A DNA stretch of 64,000 bases from Haberlea rhodopensis. Taxonomy: Eukaryota > Streptophyta > Magnoliopsida > Lamiales > Gesneriaceae. The notes beneath the pieces are model-generated. The model did no database searches. It saw only the letters and a program-made list of their open reading frames with translations, and was not told the origin of the DNA. Each line of letters begins with the position of its first letter. The first letter of the stretch is position 1. Location: the NCBI GenBank assembly GCA_907163345.1, contig CAJQUN010000033.1:2807788-2871787 (forward strand), written 5' to 3'. Shown piece after piece: positions 11,837 through 23,127 of the stretch. The translations under genes were made by a program, and so were the position numbers.

Positions 11837-12739
11837 TCATGATGAAGAAGTAGATAGATTGACTTCTATAACAAAAATACCTGAAGTGGAAGTCACACTT
11901 CCCTTCGTCTTCTTAAGATCTTCCAGGTATATCTTGCAGTTTCTCTTCCAATGTCCGGTCTCACCGCAATGGAAGCAATTTCCTTCCTTAGTCATTCCTC
12001 CCTTAGGCTTAAGTGCAGTAGCATGAGACTTAGATTTGACAGAGACTTTCTTGTCTTTTCTAAAGCCCTTTGCTTTAGCCTTTCCCTTACTCTTATTCAC
12101 AATAAGAACATTTGTGGGCTTAGACTTATTTGTCTTTGCCTCGTAAGTTCTCAACATACCAAGCAACTGTGGTAGAGCCTTCTCAATTTCAATCATATTG
12201 TAATTCAGAACAAATTGACTATAGCTATCAGACAACGATTGCAAGATCACGTCAGTGGCCAACTCTTGGTCCAACGGAAAACCCAGTTTGTCAAGAGTCT
12301 CTATGTATCCAATCATTTTGAGTATATGAGTTCCAACAAGACTTTCTTCTACCATTCTGCATTGAAATAACGCTTTAGAGACGTCATACCTCTCTTGTCT
12401 AGCTTGTTGTTGGTAAAGTTGCTTCAAATGTTTAATCATATTGAACGCATCCATTTCCTCATGTTGCTTTTGAAGCTCAGTGTTCATGGTTGCAAGCATT
12501 AAGCAGCCAACATCAAGAACGTCATTTTGATGCTTCTTGTAAGCATCCATATTAGCCCTTACGGCCGTAGCAGGAGGTTCCTCAGCAGGTAAGGGTTCCT
12601 CTAGGAATGATTGTTTTTTCTCTTGTTTAAGGACAATCCTCATATTCATATACCAGTCTAGAAAATTTATCCCATTCAATTTGTCCTTCTCAAGGACCAA
12701 TCGCAAAGATAGTGTACTAGTAACGTTGTTTGATGCCAT
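11837..12739 (-). CDS. Copia Gag protein of the nested element
   Basis: A single 300-codon frame starts MASNNVTSTLSLRLVLEKDK. The UBN2/Gag core includes NFLDWYMNMRIVLKQEKK and EEMDAFNMIKHLKQLYQQ, then a lysine-rich linker (residues about 205-250) and one CCHC zinc knuckle (CFHCGETGHWKRNC, CX2CX4HX4C, residues about 257-270). In the family Gag forms the cytoplasmic particle and binds element RNA. It is the best-preserved frame of this element. A stop occurs at the Gag-protease boundary, where TNT1-like elements normally read through as one polyprotein, so the copy is probably defective. Confidence 0.85.
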   Translation of the reverse strand: MASNNVTSTLSLRLVLEKDKLNGINFLDWYMNMRIVLKQEKKQSFLEEPLPAEEPPATAVRANMDAYKKHQNDVLDVGCLMLATMNTELQKQHEEMDAFNMIKHLKQLYQQQARQERYDVSKALFQCRMVEESLVGTHILKMIGYIETLDKLGFPLDQELATDVILQSLSDSYSQFVLNYNMIEIEKALPQLLGMLRTYEAKTNKSKPTNVLIVNKSKGKAKAKGFRKDKKVSVKSKSHATALKPKGGMTKEGNCFHCGETGHWKRNCKIYLEDLKKTKGSVTSTSGIFVIEVNLSTSSS

Positions 12740-13279
12740 GGATATCTACAATATAAATATGCAAAATAAGTTTTTATGATTTTAATCATTTAATAAAGTC
12801 TTATATTAAATGAATCTCCCACTATTTAGTTAAAATCATCAACCCTCAAAACTATTAGTGGGCCAAGATCCATATTTCACATAATCTTGAGTTAGCTTTG
12901 GCTAATCACCCAAGACTCGGTTATTTAGGTAGACAACACTTTGTCAATTACATCACATGTAACTCTTGGATGATTGGGCGAACAACACTTTGTGCTAATT
13001 CATCTAATGAATTATTACACAACCCCATGCATCTAGGTTCTCAACCCTATTGAGATAAAGCTAGTTAAGTCGAACCCAATTTAAAGTCACACGGATATCA
13101 CTTTATCCTGTCGCGCCTTACTAAGATTGTCACGGTACTTTGCTTTGGCAAACCTACACATGTTCAATCGAAGTCTTGACGAGTACTTTTAATTGGAAGG
13201 CATCTAACTTGACATAATATTATTTGAGGGATTTAAAGATCTCACGATTTTATTAATATTGATAATGAAAATATGTCAA

Positions 13280-13369
<90 letters not shown>

Positions 13370-13888
13370 CATCCATCAATATTAAACATCAAATGATAAA
13401 CATGCACACACATATGAACATAAAATAAACGTGACATGGTTATAGCCCGAACTATTGATTTTCTCAAGCCAATGAGAAATCTAAATGGTCAACCTAAGGG
13501 TAACTTCTCCAAGCACCTCTTCGGTCTATTTGTGAATGGTCCCCTCGTCTCGGCACCATGGTCCAACTTCATTGATCTCCATCAACAAAAGCTAAAACTA
13601 TACTATATAACAATTATATGATATAGAGAATACCTCGAGTTACATTCGATGGGATCATAGGGGAGGGAATACATTCAGAAAAATAGAAAAGGCACGACAC
13701 GCAGGCCATATTTAAAATTACAATCATTCGCAAAATTACCAATCTAATAGGTCATAGGGCTATAACCATGCACCATGCTCAAACAACACATAAAACATGC
13801 AAGTACCTAACAATTAATGAATTAAATTCTAAACACATTAAAATTTAATTCTAGGTTCATAAACTGTAAAAAAATTGGAAAAATATTG
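12740..13888 (-). other. Copia leader between primer site and gag
   Basis: Non-coding part of the nested element. It holds an uninterrupted (TA)n microsatellite at about 13284-13365. No gene is supported. Confidence 0.6.
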
Positions 13889-14140
13889 CACGCTCGGGTC
13901 GGACACCGTGGTGGCTTGGACGCCCGCCCACACGCTTGGCACGGTCGCCCTTCCAAGCAACTCGGTCGCCCGACCTTGCTCTCTGGTCGCCTGCCTGCAC
14001 GAGGGGCGTGGTCGCCCACCCTTGTGCGAGGCTGTCGCCCAACTTTGCACTGCGCGATCGCCCGGTCTTGCGGAAGGCAGTCTCCCCTTTACGAGCTACG
14101 CTCGCCCGACTATCGAGCTACATTCGCCCGCCTTGCTAGG
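13889..14140 (-). repeat. GC-rich GTCGCCC repeat island in the Copia leader
   Basis: About 250 bp of strongly GC-rich sequence in an otherwise AT-rich element. The motif GTCGCCC or CTCGCCC recurs roughly every 20-30 bases (GCACGGTCGCCCTTCC, CTCGGTCGCCCGACC, CGTGGTCGCCCACC, GCTGTCGCCCAAC, GCGATCGCCCGG, GCTCGCCCGACT). Several overlapping open frames here on both strands are a by-product of the composition. The island lies between primer site and gag, where packaging and leader structures reside in LTR elements. Confidence 0.7.
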
Positions 14141-14332
14141 GTCAGTTACTTGCACACATATGTATCTTATACATAAATACACGTTAATATATCATATATA
14201 TTTTACGATGATTTCCACATACTTGATTATAACATATCATATATGTTCTTACAGTTTCGAATTAGCATGATAACAATAACTCATAATCTAATAAAACAAT
14301 TTATCATATAACCCCGATATGAGCTTCGTACA

Positions 14333-14346
14333 CGGCTCTGATACCA
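14333..14346 (-). other. tRNA-Met primer-binding site of the nested Copia
   Basis: The minus-strand sequence TGGTATCAGAGCCG begins one base after the end of the 5' LTR. It is complementary to the 3' end of initiator tRNA-Met, the standard primer of this group. Confidence 0.9.
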
Positions 14347-14347
14347 C

Positions 14348-14771
14348 TGTAACGAATCCGACATGTATACAACGCAGCAGAATAAAAAAAATTGGATTCC
14401 CATCGAGGAACTATACGAAGTTATTATATCGGGTGTCAAGAGTTATACCTTTGAAGCGTGTTTCATGCAGAATGCTCGAAGCAAGACATCCACGAGTCAC
14501 GAGTAAAACTTTTCAGTTTTGCCTCTACGGTATCCACACGATCAATCGAAAGGGATGTTGAATTTATCAAATTGCTAGACTTGATAAATCAACGAGGCAA
14601 AGGGACGAGGTGAAGACGGCTGCTCGTTCTCAATGAAGCTTGTCAGTAGCTAGGTTTTTTTAGTTATGAGTTAATCACTATTAACCTCTGATAACTTCTT
14701 TCCTAATATTCATTTATATATAGACATGAGGCGGCTACTGAATGTTAGGCTTTCTCAAAACCCCTTAGCCC

Positions 14772-14844
<73 letters not shown>

Positions 14845-15755
14845 CTTTTGTACGACTCGTTAAGATCTTGCAACGTTGGCAGTGACATAAAATCTTATTT
14901 TATGTCACGAGCAATGAGCGGTATCTAGCAACACATCAAGGCTATCCAAGTTACAAGAATGTCATTGACTCGACATTACCTATGGTCCGTGATAATATTC
15001 ACCATGTAACTTAATCCCTTTGTCCTATGTGCTTAGATTAAACACGAGTCATGGAATAAGTCATAAACGTATAGTTCAATCTTATATTTCTTGATCCCCA
15101 AGTAGACTAGAATAAACGAATAAGCTCGGTATCACATATCGACTCATTCGAGCATGGTTATGCATTTTATTCTCACTTGATCAAGGGCCAAACACTTCTC
15201 CTGTTATATATGAGGGCCAAATCTTATCTTTATCACTCAACATCCCTCTACATAATTTGTTGTGTATCCAACGATTGTCTTTATAGTTTGCCCTGTTATA
15301 GGTAACGTTTGACAATATCAAGATACATAACTCCTTATGTTGGGACATCTGGTGATCTCAAGTCGTAAAGATTACATACACTATTATCACTATGAGAATT
15401 GCTTTTGACATTCAAATAATTATCCAGGTAGCATTCTCATGGTGGGTCTGTCAAGTACATAGTTCTCTAACATGTACCCATGTATTGATTCGATATCTCA
15501 TATTCATGAACAAATTCATCAATCAATACATACTAGTCTCAATGCGTTATCATTATCCTAATTCATGATAATACTTGACTAGGGATAATCTTTAAGAATA
15601 ATACAATTTTATTCCAATGACATTAATATATATATATATATTCATATTACACAGATACTGGAATAATGTAATAATGAATTGCCATTAATAAAACCATATT
15701 ACATTGTATGCCAAAATCAATCATCTAATGAGTTGTCTTAGGGTATATCCCAACA
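14348..15755 (-). repeat. 5' LTR of the nested Copia
   Basis: A 1408-bp LTR with TG...CA ends, reading on the minus strand from TGTTGGGATATACCCTAAGA to CATGTCGGATTCGTTACA. It contains a (TA)n tract at 14774-14841. It matches the 3' LTR at 5282-6724 and the solo LTR at 50373-51845. Confidence 0.9.
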
Positions 15756-18680
15756 TGAAAGGCCACTGGACTCGTACTTGTCTTACGCCAAAGCATCTTA
15801 TCGATCTCTATCTGTAATCATTGAAGAATATAGAGAAAAAGATTTTGGCGAAGACGTTAATCTTGACCATGATTTTGTTGACAATGGCTTTAATGATTAT
15901 ACTTATTTTGATGTTGCCGATTTCTTTGTCAATCATCCTGAAGGTGATACTAGTCATGGAGATGCCTAAAAATATATCTTCTTTTTATTTCTACTATGAC
16001 ATAATGAATTTTCATTTGATGTTTGCAAATAAATATTTATCATAAATGTTTATTATCAATATTCTTTAATTATGTAAATATTTTATTTATCATAAAAGGA
16101 AAAAATCTCATTTGAAATTTTTATTTCTTGAAGAAAACGGACGTTCCAATGATCATTGACAAGAAATTATGTTTGACAAACAATGCAACAACACTGTCCA
16201 TACTTAAGGATAAGTAGTATTTTTTCTTATCTAATAATGAAAGAAGCTTATGTCAGTATCATATCTGGTAATGCAGAAGTAATTGAAGGTTCCGGAAGAG
16301 CAACTATATTTTGCCTCGAGGAACAAAATTTTGCATTGATAATGCTTTATTTTGCTCAAAGTCTCAAAGAAACTTATTGAGTTTTAAAGATATTCGTAAA
16401 AATGATATCGTATTGAGACTAAAAGAGGAGATAATAATGAATACTTGTATATTACAAGTATTAGTTTTGGAAAGAAAGTTGTGTTGGAAAAACTACATTC
16501 TTATTCCTCAGGATTATACTACATATATATAACAACAATTGAAATATATGCAACGGTAAACCGGAAGTTTACTGCTCATAGTGATTTTATCATTTGGCAT
16601 GATCGGTTAGGTTATCCCGGTTCTATAACAATGAGAAGAATATTAGAGAATTCACGTGGCCATTCATTGAAAAGCTAAAAGATTCTTCAATCCAATGAAT
16701 TCTCATGTGCAGCTTGTTCTCAGGGTAAATTAATCATAAGACCGGCACCACTAAAATTAAAACTGAATCTCCTGCATTTTTAGAACGCATACATGGGATA
16801 TTTGTGGGCCTATTCACCAACCTTGTGGACATTTTGATATTTTATGATTTTAATTTATGCATCAACGAGATGGTCACATGTATGCCTATTATCAGCTCGC
16901 AACTTGGCATTGCTCATGAGAGCTAAACTCTCAATAGCTATGTGGGGACATGCTATTTTGCATGTAGCATCATTAATTCGCATAAGGCCAACGAATTATC
17001 ATGAATATTATCCCCAACAATTGGTTTTGGTCAGGAACCAAACATTTCCCATCTTAAAGTTTTTGGATGTGTAGTTTATATTCCAATTGCTCCACCACAA
17101 TGCACAAAGATGGGACCTCAAATGAGATTGGGAATATATGTTGGGTATGAATCACCTTCAATAATAAAATATCTTTAGCCAAAATTGGAGATTTATTTCG
17201 TTTTGTTGATTGTCATTTTGATGAATCATTTGTCCCAATATCAGGGGAGAAAATAAACAGTCGGTTAATAAAATCATGTGGAATGCATTGTCATTGTCTA
17301 ATTTTGATCCTCACACAAGACAATGTGAACTGGAAGCTCAAAAGATAATTCATTTACAGCAGTTAACGAATCAATTGGCCAAATAATTGTTCTGACTTAA
17401 AACGTGTGACAAAGTCACATGTACTGGCTGTTAATGCTCCGATTCGAATTGATGTCCCTGAAGGACCTTCTACAACTATTAATAAATTAAAGGCGCCTAT
17501 GAAACGTGGTAGACCAATCAGTTCTAAGGATAAAAAACCTTGAAAATGAAAAGAAGCTAATAATGAAGATAGTAAAATCGAGGCAATTGAAAATCCCAAA
17601 GAATTCTCAAAATTAAAACTCCCGAAGAGTTTCAACATGACAAATAGTAAACTTCCAGAAGAAGTTCAGGTACCTGAAAATTTTAATAATAATGAGATCT
17701 CAATAAATTATGTCATGCCAGGGAAAAGATGGAACCAATATGATAAATTTGCATATACTACAACAATTACTATTATGAATGAGAACGGGGATCATGAACC
17801 AACGTCTATGGATGAATTTAGACTTAGAAATGATTGGTAAAGATGGAAAGATGCTTCAAACAGAGTTGGATTCAATGTCAAAACGTAAAGTTTCGGGCCA
17901 GTAATATGCACACCTGAAGATGTGCAACCAGTTGGTTATAAATGGGTCTTTGTGCGAAAACGAAATGAGAAAAATGAAATTTTGCGGTATAAGGCACGAC
18001 TTGTTGCACAAGGTTTTTCCCAGACCTGGTATTGATTATGAGGAGACATATTCTCTTGTGGTGGATGCAACAACTTTTCGTTATTTGCTTAATCTGGCAG
18101 CAAATGAACGACTTGAAATGCGTCTTATGGATGTTATTACTACCTATTTGTATGGCTCACTTGATAATGACATTTATATGAAAATCTCTGAAGGTTTAAA
18201 ATTACCTAAGGGACATGACGCCGATTCTAGAGAACTGTACTCGATCAAATTGTATAAATCGTTATATGGCTTGAAACAAGCTGGACACATGTGGTATAAT
18301 CGTCTTGGTGAATAGTTGATGAAACAAGACTATATGAATGATCATATTTGTCCATGCATTTTTATTAAGAGGTCTGTAACTGAGTTTGCAATCATTGCAA
18401 TATATGTTGATGATTTAAATATTATTGGGACTCCTACGAGCTCAGGAAAGCTACGGAGTATTTGAAGCAAGAATTTGAAGTGAAAGATCTTGGAAAGACT
18501 GCATTTTGCCTCGGCTTGCAAATTGAGCACTTAGAAAATGGCATCTTGTTACATCAGTCTGCTTATACTGCTAAAATGCTTAAAGATTCTATATATATAA
18601 AGCACATCCACTGAGCACACCTATGGTTGTAAGATCACTTGATGTTCACAAAGATCCTTTTCGACCTCATGAAAATCGAT
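15756..18680 (+). pseudogene. Outer Copia knuckle, integrase and reverse transcriptase, broken
   Basis: It begins with the second half of the Gag zinc knuckle (KGHWTRTCLTPKHLIDLY). The integrase region includes IIWHDRLGYPGSITMRRIL (about 16590-16650) and SCAACSQGK. The RT includes GYKWVFVRKRNE, KARLVAQGF, LYKSLYGLKQAGHMWYNRL and a conserved AIYVDDLNIIGTP catalytic box near 18400. Numerous stops and frame changes are present, for example after NRLGE at 18313. The sequence ends abruptly at PFRPHENR near 18680, short of RNase H, where the next insertion starts. Confidence 0.85.
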
Positions 18681-18683
18681 AAG

Positions 18684-20100
18684 TGTGATTTGTGCACTTA
18701 TATTGCATGTGTTTCCTGCTATTGATAGTGATTCCTTGACGATATTATGTTTTGGTTGTTATTTGTGCATGTTTCAGGGATCCAGGTAAAATGACGGAAT
18801 TTATCAAAAGAACCCAAATATTGACTAAAAGGTGGGAAAAAGAATTAATCAAGCCAAATCATTGACAAAACTGACAGGAAATCGATTGCCATAATGAAGA
18901 TCGATTCTGTGGCAGAGAACTGAAGAAATCGATTGCCATAATGAAGAAATCAATTTCCTGTGGCAGGGAACTGAAGGCAATCGATTGCCATAATGAAGAA
19001 ATCGATTTCATAAGGCAGTTTCGGTGGAAAAAAATTATTAGCGAGAGGCGATCAATCGCCACTCAGAGGAAATCAATTTCGATAGAGCCCAGCAAGAAAA
19101 AAACTTCCTTTTTAAGAGTTTGAGCTATTTTTGGTTCCTAGGTTTTGATGGGCTTGAGAAAATACTATAGAAAAGGTATTATTCCACCATAAGAAAGACT
19201 TTTGATCAAAGTTTAGCCCTAGACAATTGGAGGAGCCGCCATACACAAGAGTGGAGATCTAAAGCGATGCAGCCAGAGACGGAACACCGGATTAAAACAA
19301 TGAGTCAACGCCGAGCGATTTTTCGTATTTCTTAACTTTGTTTTGGTTTTATTTTCGAATTATCATTGTTCATTATGTTGTTTGATATAATAAAACATTG
19401 TTTTTCGGTTATGATGATAGGCTAAGTTATCTTATTGAGACTCGTGGATCTTTTGTATGAACCCACAATTTTAATTCTAGTTTTTGATTGAGTTTTTGCC
19501 ATCTTTGCGTATGTATTATGAGTTTAATGCTTTTAAAAAGGTTGGCCACCTTTGAATGATTTTAATATTACAATGAGATCGAGCGATAATTTTATGATAC
19601 GGAACTAGTATTACATACCATGGATTTCAGACTGAGATCGAGAAATGAAGTCAAAATACACGTGTTATAGCTATAGATATCTAGTAATCGAAAGCTAGAA
19701 GTTTCATGAAGTTCTATGCAATATTGAATTGTTAAATAAGTGAATGAAAGTTACTTACTACAATTGGGTATTATGTTTAATATAGCTCGAGAGAGTATAT
19801 TAGATATTGTAGAAAACTCGTCACCTTAGATACATTAAGTTCAATCATAACTAGTTGGTGAATTGTGGGGGATTACGTAAGTGAACCGATATCTTGATAG
19901 TTTTCTCTATTGTTTATATAATTTTCTTCTTATCGTTTGGTTAATTCTTGAGTTCTAGATTTTAGTTATTTAACATTTCATCTCAAATTCATAGGTTAAA
20001 TATAGTTAAGGTGATTAAGTTGGTACTTGCTTTCTAGTCCATGTGGGTACGACATCCATACTTTCATATCATTATACTAAAACTTGATCGCAAGTTGCCC
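18684..20100 (+). mobile_element. Gypsy-type solo-LTR-like block
   Basis: It starts TGTGATTTGTGCACTTATAT directly after truncated Copia RT and ends in a stretch (AGTCCATGTGGGTACGACAT followed by CTTGATCGCAAGTTGC) of the kind found at the 3' end of large Tat- or SIRE-type LTRs. There is no coding sequence. It carries five or more ATCGATTGCC/ATCGATTTC motifs at 18880-19075. The 3' end and target duplication were not resolved, so the boundaries are approximate. Confidence 0.5.
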
Positions 20101-20150
20101 CAAAATTTCATCTCAAATTTTATTTTAATCATGTCAAACTAAAATCTTAT

Positions 20151-20594
20151 AGGTTGAGGGGGGAAAATAGTAAAAAATGGAGAAAATATTTTAGGGGTAA
20201 TATGTAATTTTGGGGAGGGAAAATACAATTTTAATGGGGAGTAATAAAAAAAATTGAGGGAGCATACTTGCTTTCCCTTGCCTTCATATGCATCCGGACC
20301 TGTCCGTCGGTATTAGAGTTAAGTGGAATAAAAAAAGGTTGAATAGGTAAAAGAAAATAATGATATACATGTTACGAAATATGTTTCATAAATGCATGTG
20401 TTGTGAAACGTAGTATAAATCCTTATATTTGTTATGAAACGTATATTGGATGTCCATTTACCTTCCACCTTACACCCCTATATAATTCACAATCTTAAAC
20501 CTACAAATAAATGTTTAATGTGAAATGAATATATATAAACAAGCTTTCTAAATTTCTCTCTATATAATATAATACTATTAATCATTATATTTCA
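20151..20594 (+). repeat. 3' LTR of the outer Copia
   Basis: Collinear with 3853-4341, including the leader and TATA region, and ends ATTATATTTCA. One difference is the loss of the internal repeat AATTAGTGCATGTG seen in the 5' copy. Confidence 0.65.
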
Positions 20595-21068
20595 CTAGAG
20601 GCCGAAGCACACGCGTTGCATGTGTAACAAAATTTTAAATTTTATATATTGTATATGTATGCTAAATTTTTTTTTTAAAATATCTGATTTAAATATGATA
20701 TTTTATTGGGAAGAAAAAAACTGCCGCACATATTTACGGAAGGAAAAAAAACTGGTGAAAAATTTGGAACTAAGTTGGAAAGTCAACAACAAAAAAAGTT
20801 GAGAAGTTAATAGGTGATCTTCCGATATTATCCATTTGTCTCATGGCTATTACTAAAGCAAATAGATTGTATTTTTGAAATTTTATAATAGTCATACCAA
20901 GTATTCTTAATTTGTAAAATTTCGAAACCTTATTTTTAGTATTGCATTGTGCGAGTCTTGTGCTAGTGGCTTACCAATGATAATGACTAAATATAATTCT
21001 TCATAATATCGTAAGTTTATTTAATTCATTATATATTCACAAATAATATTTGTTTTTTAAAAAAACTT
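20595..21068. other. Intergenic; possible Helitron-related edge
   Basis: CGAAGCACACGCGTTGCATGTG at 20603-20624 contains the imperfect palindrome GCACACGCGTTGCATGTG and starts the segment that holds the RPA-like inverted repeat. Plant Helitrons often carry RPA-like genes, so this could be a Helitron relic. No matching 3' hairpin with a CTRR end was found. Confidence 0.25.
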
Positions 21069-22375
21069 GCTTTTAGGCATAACATGAAGACATCAAACTA
21101 CTATTACTACAAAACTGTTTATTTAAATACCAGCTGCAAATCTTTGTTTAATTTATTAAGCATTTTATAATAAATCCTTTAATAATATTTTTCTTGATTT
21201 CTTCATGCAGAAGTTATTTAAAAATGCATCGTGTTCTTGTACCTATTGTTGATATTACTCCAACCACGAGGAATTGGACAGCCAAAGTTATGGTACTTCA
21301 GAATCTAAGGCCGCGCCAATCACAGTCTAGTTCTACGAAATATCAAAGATTCATCTTTATTGATAAAGATGTATGTACATCTACTACCTACTTAACAATT
21401 TTCTACAAATCTAAAAGATTCTTGATGTTCCTCTCTTTTTTTACATACAATATGCATATTATTTTTCACATTCTTCTTCCACAATAAACTGTAGGAAACA
21501 AAAGTTCAGGCTATGCTTTACAGCCCAGATATTGCTTTAATGGAAGATATCTTACAGCTTCAGGAGACATATTTTATATCTAATGCAAAAGTGTCATTTG
21601 TAGAAATGAAGTACAGAATGGTGTCCCATATGTATCAGTGGATTGTGAGTAGAACAACAGCTATTCGTCATGTTCCTAATGATGCCCTCGCTAGAGAATT
21701 AGGCGCTCCTGCTTTCACTAAGTTCGCGGACATTAAACGTTCTTCAGATACAACCACAATGATTGATATGTTTCTTATACTTTCTTTCCTAAAGACATAA
21801 CCTACCAATTACAATATATATATATATATATATTATGTTTTCAATGCAGATGTTATAGATATTGTCATTGACAAGTTTGAGCAAATGACTATATCTACTA
21901 AATATGGCATAACAACTATTCAAGAACTTGTTATTGTGGATGAGGAGTAAGTTCAATATTTTATTGTTATCGTCACTTTTCCATTTTTCCTAATCAAAAA
22001 TTCATTATATTTTTTCCATAACTAAATAGGAGAAAACCATTAATACTGACTTTGTGGAACGAAGTTATCTCAAGCGAAGGCGCACCTGTTCTTGCCGCAG
22101 TAGAACATTACCTATAATTGCAGCCATTAGACTTCATGTTTCTGATTACCATGGTCTTCACTTGCTCTTATTTTCACACGCTTATTATCTATGCTCATGT
22201 AATACATTATTAAATTAGTATCTAACAAAGTTTCCTTTTCTCAATTGCTCTACCAGGAACTTCGCTATCTGCCAGAGGATTTGTAAATATTATCCTCAAT
22301 CCATCATATCAACAAGCTCATTTTCTAATAAATTGGTATTAATCTCTTATTATAACTTTAAATTTTTAATATATC
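21069..22375 (+). repeat. Left arm of the RPA-like inverted repeat
   Basis: Runs from GCTTTTAGGCATAACATGAAG to TTTAAATTTTTAATATATC and pairs with 22529-23868 almost base for base. Differences are scattered single bases plus a shorter (TA)n tract (about 21814-21832). Confidence 0.95.
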
Positions 22376-22545
22376 AGTTTCATATTCTTCAGACATATAT
22401 TCCCTATGACACTTCCAATATCGGAAAAAATCATTAGGCGATCCCAAAATCATGCATTTCTTCATCAACTTATCCAAGAGAAGAAATATATTAGGCAATC
22501 GATGCCTCTTTCAAAAACTCCACCGGGGGATATATTAAAAATTTA
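21224..22545 (+). pseudogene. RPA70-like OB-fold gene remnant, left copy
   Basis: Spliced gene remnant. Exon 1 (21224-21370) gives MHRVLVPIVDIT and RNWTAKVMVLQNLRPR, the opening of plant RPA1/RPA70-like OB-fold proteins. Exon 2 (21495 to about 21763) gives KVQAMLYSPDIALMEDILQ and HMYQWIVSRTTAIRHVPND. Later exons give TKYGITTIQELVIVDEE, RKPLILTLWNEVISSEG and SLSARGFVNIILNPSYQQAH. RPA70 binds single-stranded DNA in replication and repair; multicopy plant relatives are common, some inside Helitrons. Two lesions are visible: the exon 2 donor reads ATATGT where the other arm has GTATGT, and one A is missing at GTAGAACATTACC (about 22099). The last coding piece (22394-22545, ending LKI and a stop) lies in the loop and exists only in this copy. 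Confidence 0.7.
22376..22528 (+). other. Loop between the inverted-repeat arms
   Basis: 153 bp of single-copy sequence holding the final exon-like piece of the left RPA-like copy (acceptor TTCTTCAG at about 22393, then IFPMTLPISEKIIRRSQNHA). Its presence on only one side shows that the right arm was copied from the left-hand gene, or lost this end. Confidence 0.8.
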
Positions 22546-23065
22546 AAGTTATAATAAGAGATTAATACCAATTTATTAGAAAATGAGCTTGTTGATATGA
22601 TGGACTGGGGATAATATTTACAAATCCTCTGGCAGATAGCGAAGTTCCTGTTAGAGCAAGTGAGAAAAGGAAACTTTGTTAGATACTAATTTAATAATGT
22701 ATTACATGAGTATAGATAATAAGCGTGAAAATAAGAGCAAGTGAAGACCATGGTAATCAGAAACATGAAGTCTAATGGCTGCAATTATAGGTAATGTTTC
22801 TACTGCGGCAAGAACAGGTGCGCCTTCGCTTGAGATAACTTCGTTCCACAAAGTCAGTATTAATGGTTTTCTCCTATTTAGTTATGGAAAAAATATAATG
22901 AATTTTTGATTAGGAAAAATAGAAAAGTGACAATAACAATAAAATATTGAACTTACTCCTCGTCCACAATAACAAGTTCTTGAATAGTGGCTATGCCATA
23001 TTTAGTAGATATAGTCATTTGCTCAAACTTGTCAATGACAATAGCTATAACATCTGCATTGAAAC

Positions 23066-23127
<62 letters not shown>

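Larger units (their letters stand above)
5282..15755 (-). mobile_element. Nested Tork/TNT1-like Ty1-copia element
   Basis: Ends TG...CA with a perfect 5-bp target duplication TGAAA (5277-5281 and 15756-15760) inside the Gag zinc knuckle of the outer element, so both ends are fixed to the base. On the minus strand the order is 5' LTR (14348-15755), tRNA-Met primer site (14333-14346), GC-rich leader, gag, protease, integrase, reverse transcriptase, RNase H, polypurine tract (about 6725-6740) and 3' LTR (5282-6724). The Copia order INT-RT-RH and the family's GGGAGAT polypurine tract support the class. Stops and frameshifts occur throughout pol, and a 2-kb solo LTR splits integrase from RT. Another solo LTR of the same family lies at 50373-51845. 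Confidence 0.92.
3853..20594 (+). mobile_element. Outer Ale-like Ty1-copia element, interrupted twice
   Basis: The two LTR-like ends (3853-4341 and 20151-20594) share long stretches such as GGAGCATACTTGCTTTCCCT and a TATA-bearing leader. Just inside the left LTR, CGTTATCAACACGA is the internal-tRNA-type primer site typical of Ale/Retrofit Copias. Internal parts in order are Gag (4419-5281), then after the nested element zinc knuckle, integrase and reverse transcriptase (15756-about 18680). RNase H and the polypurine tract are missing where a solo-LTR-like block sits at 18684-20100. Every domain has stops or frameshifts, so the copy is dead. The outer limits are approximate because no clean target duplication was found. 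Confidence 0.75.

Noticed and set aside
13822..14270. Five overlapping open frames on both strands
   Set aside because: They result from the GC-rich, stop-poor GTCGCCC island in a Copia leader; none has a domain.
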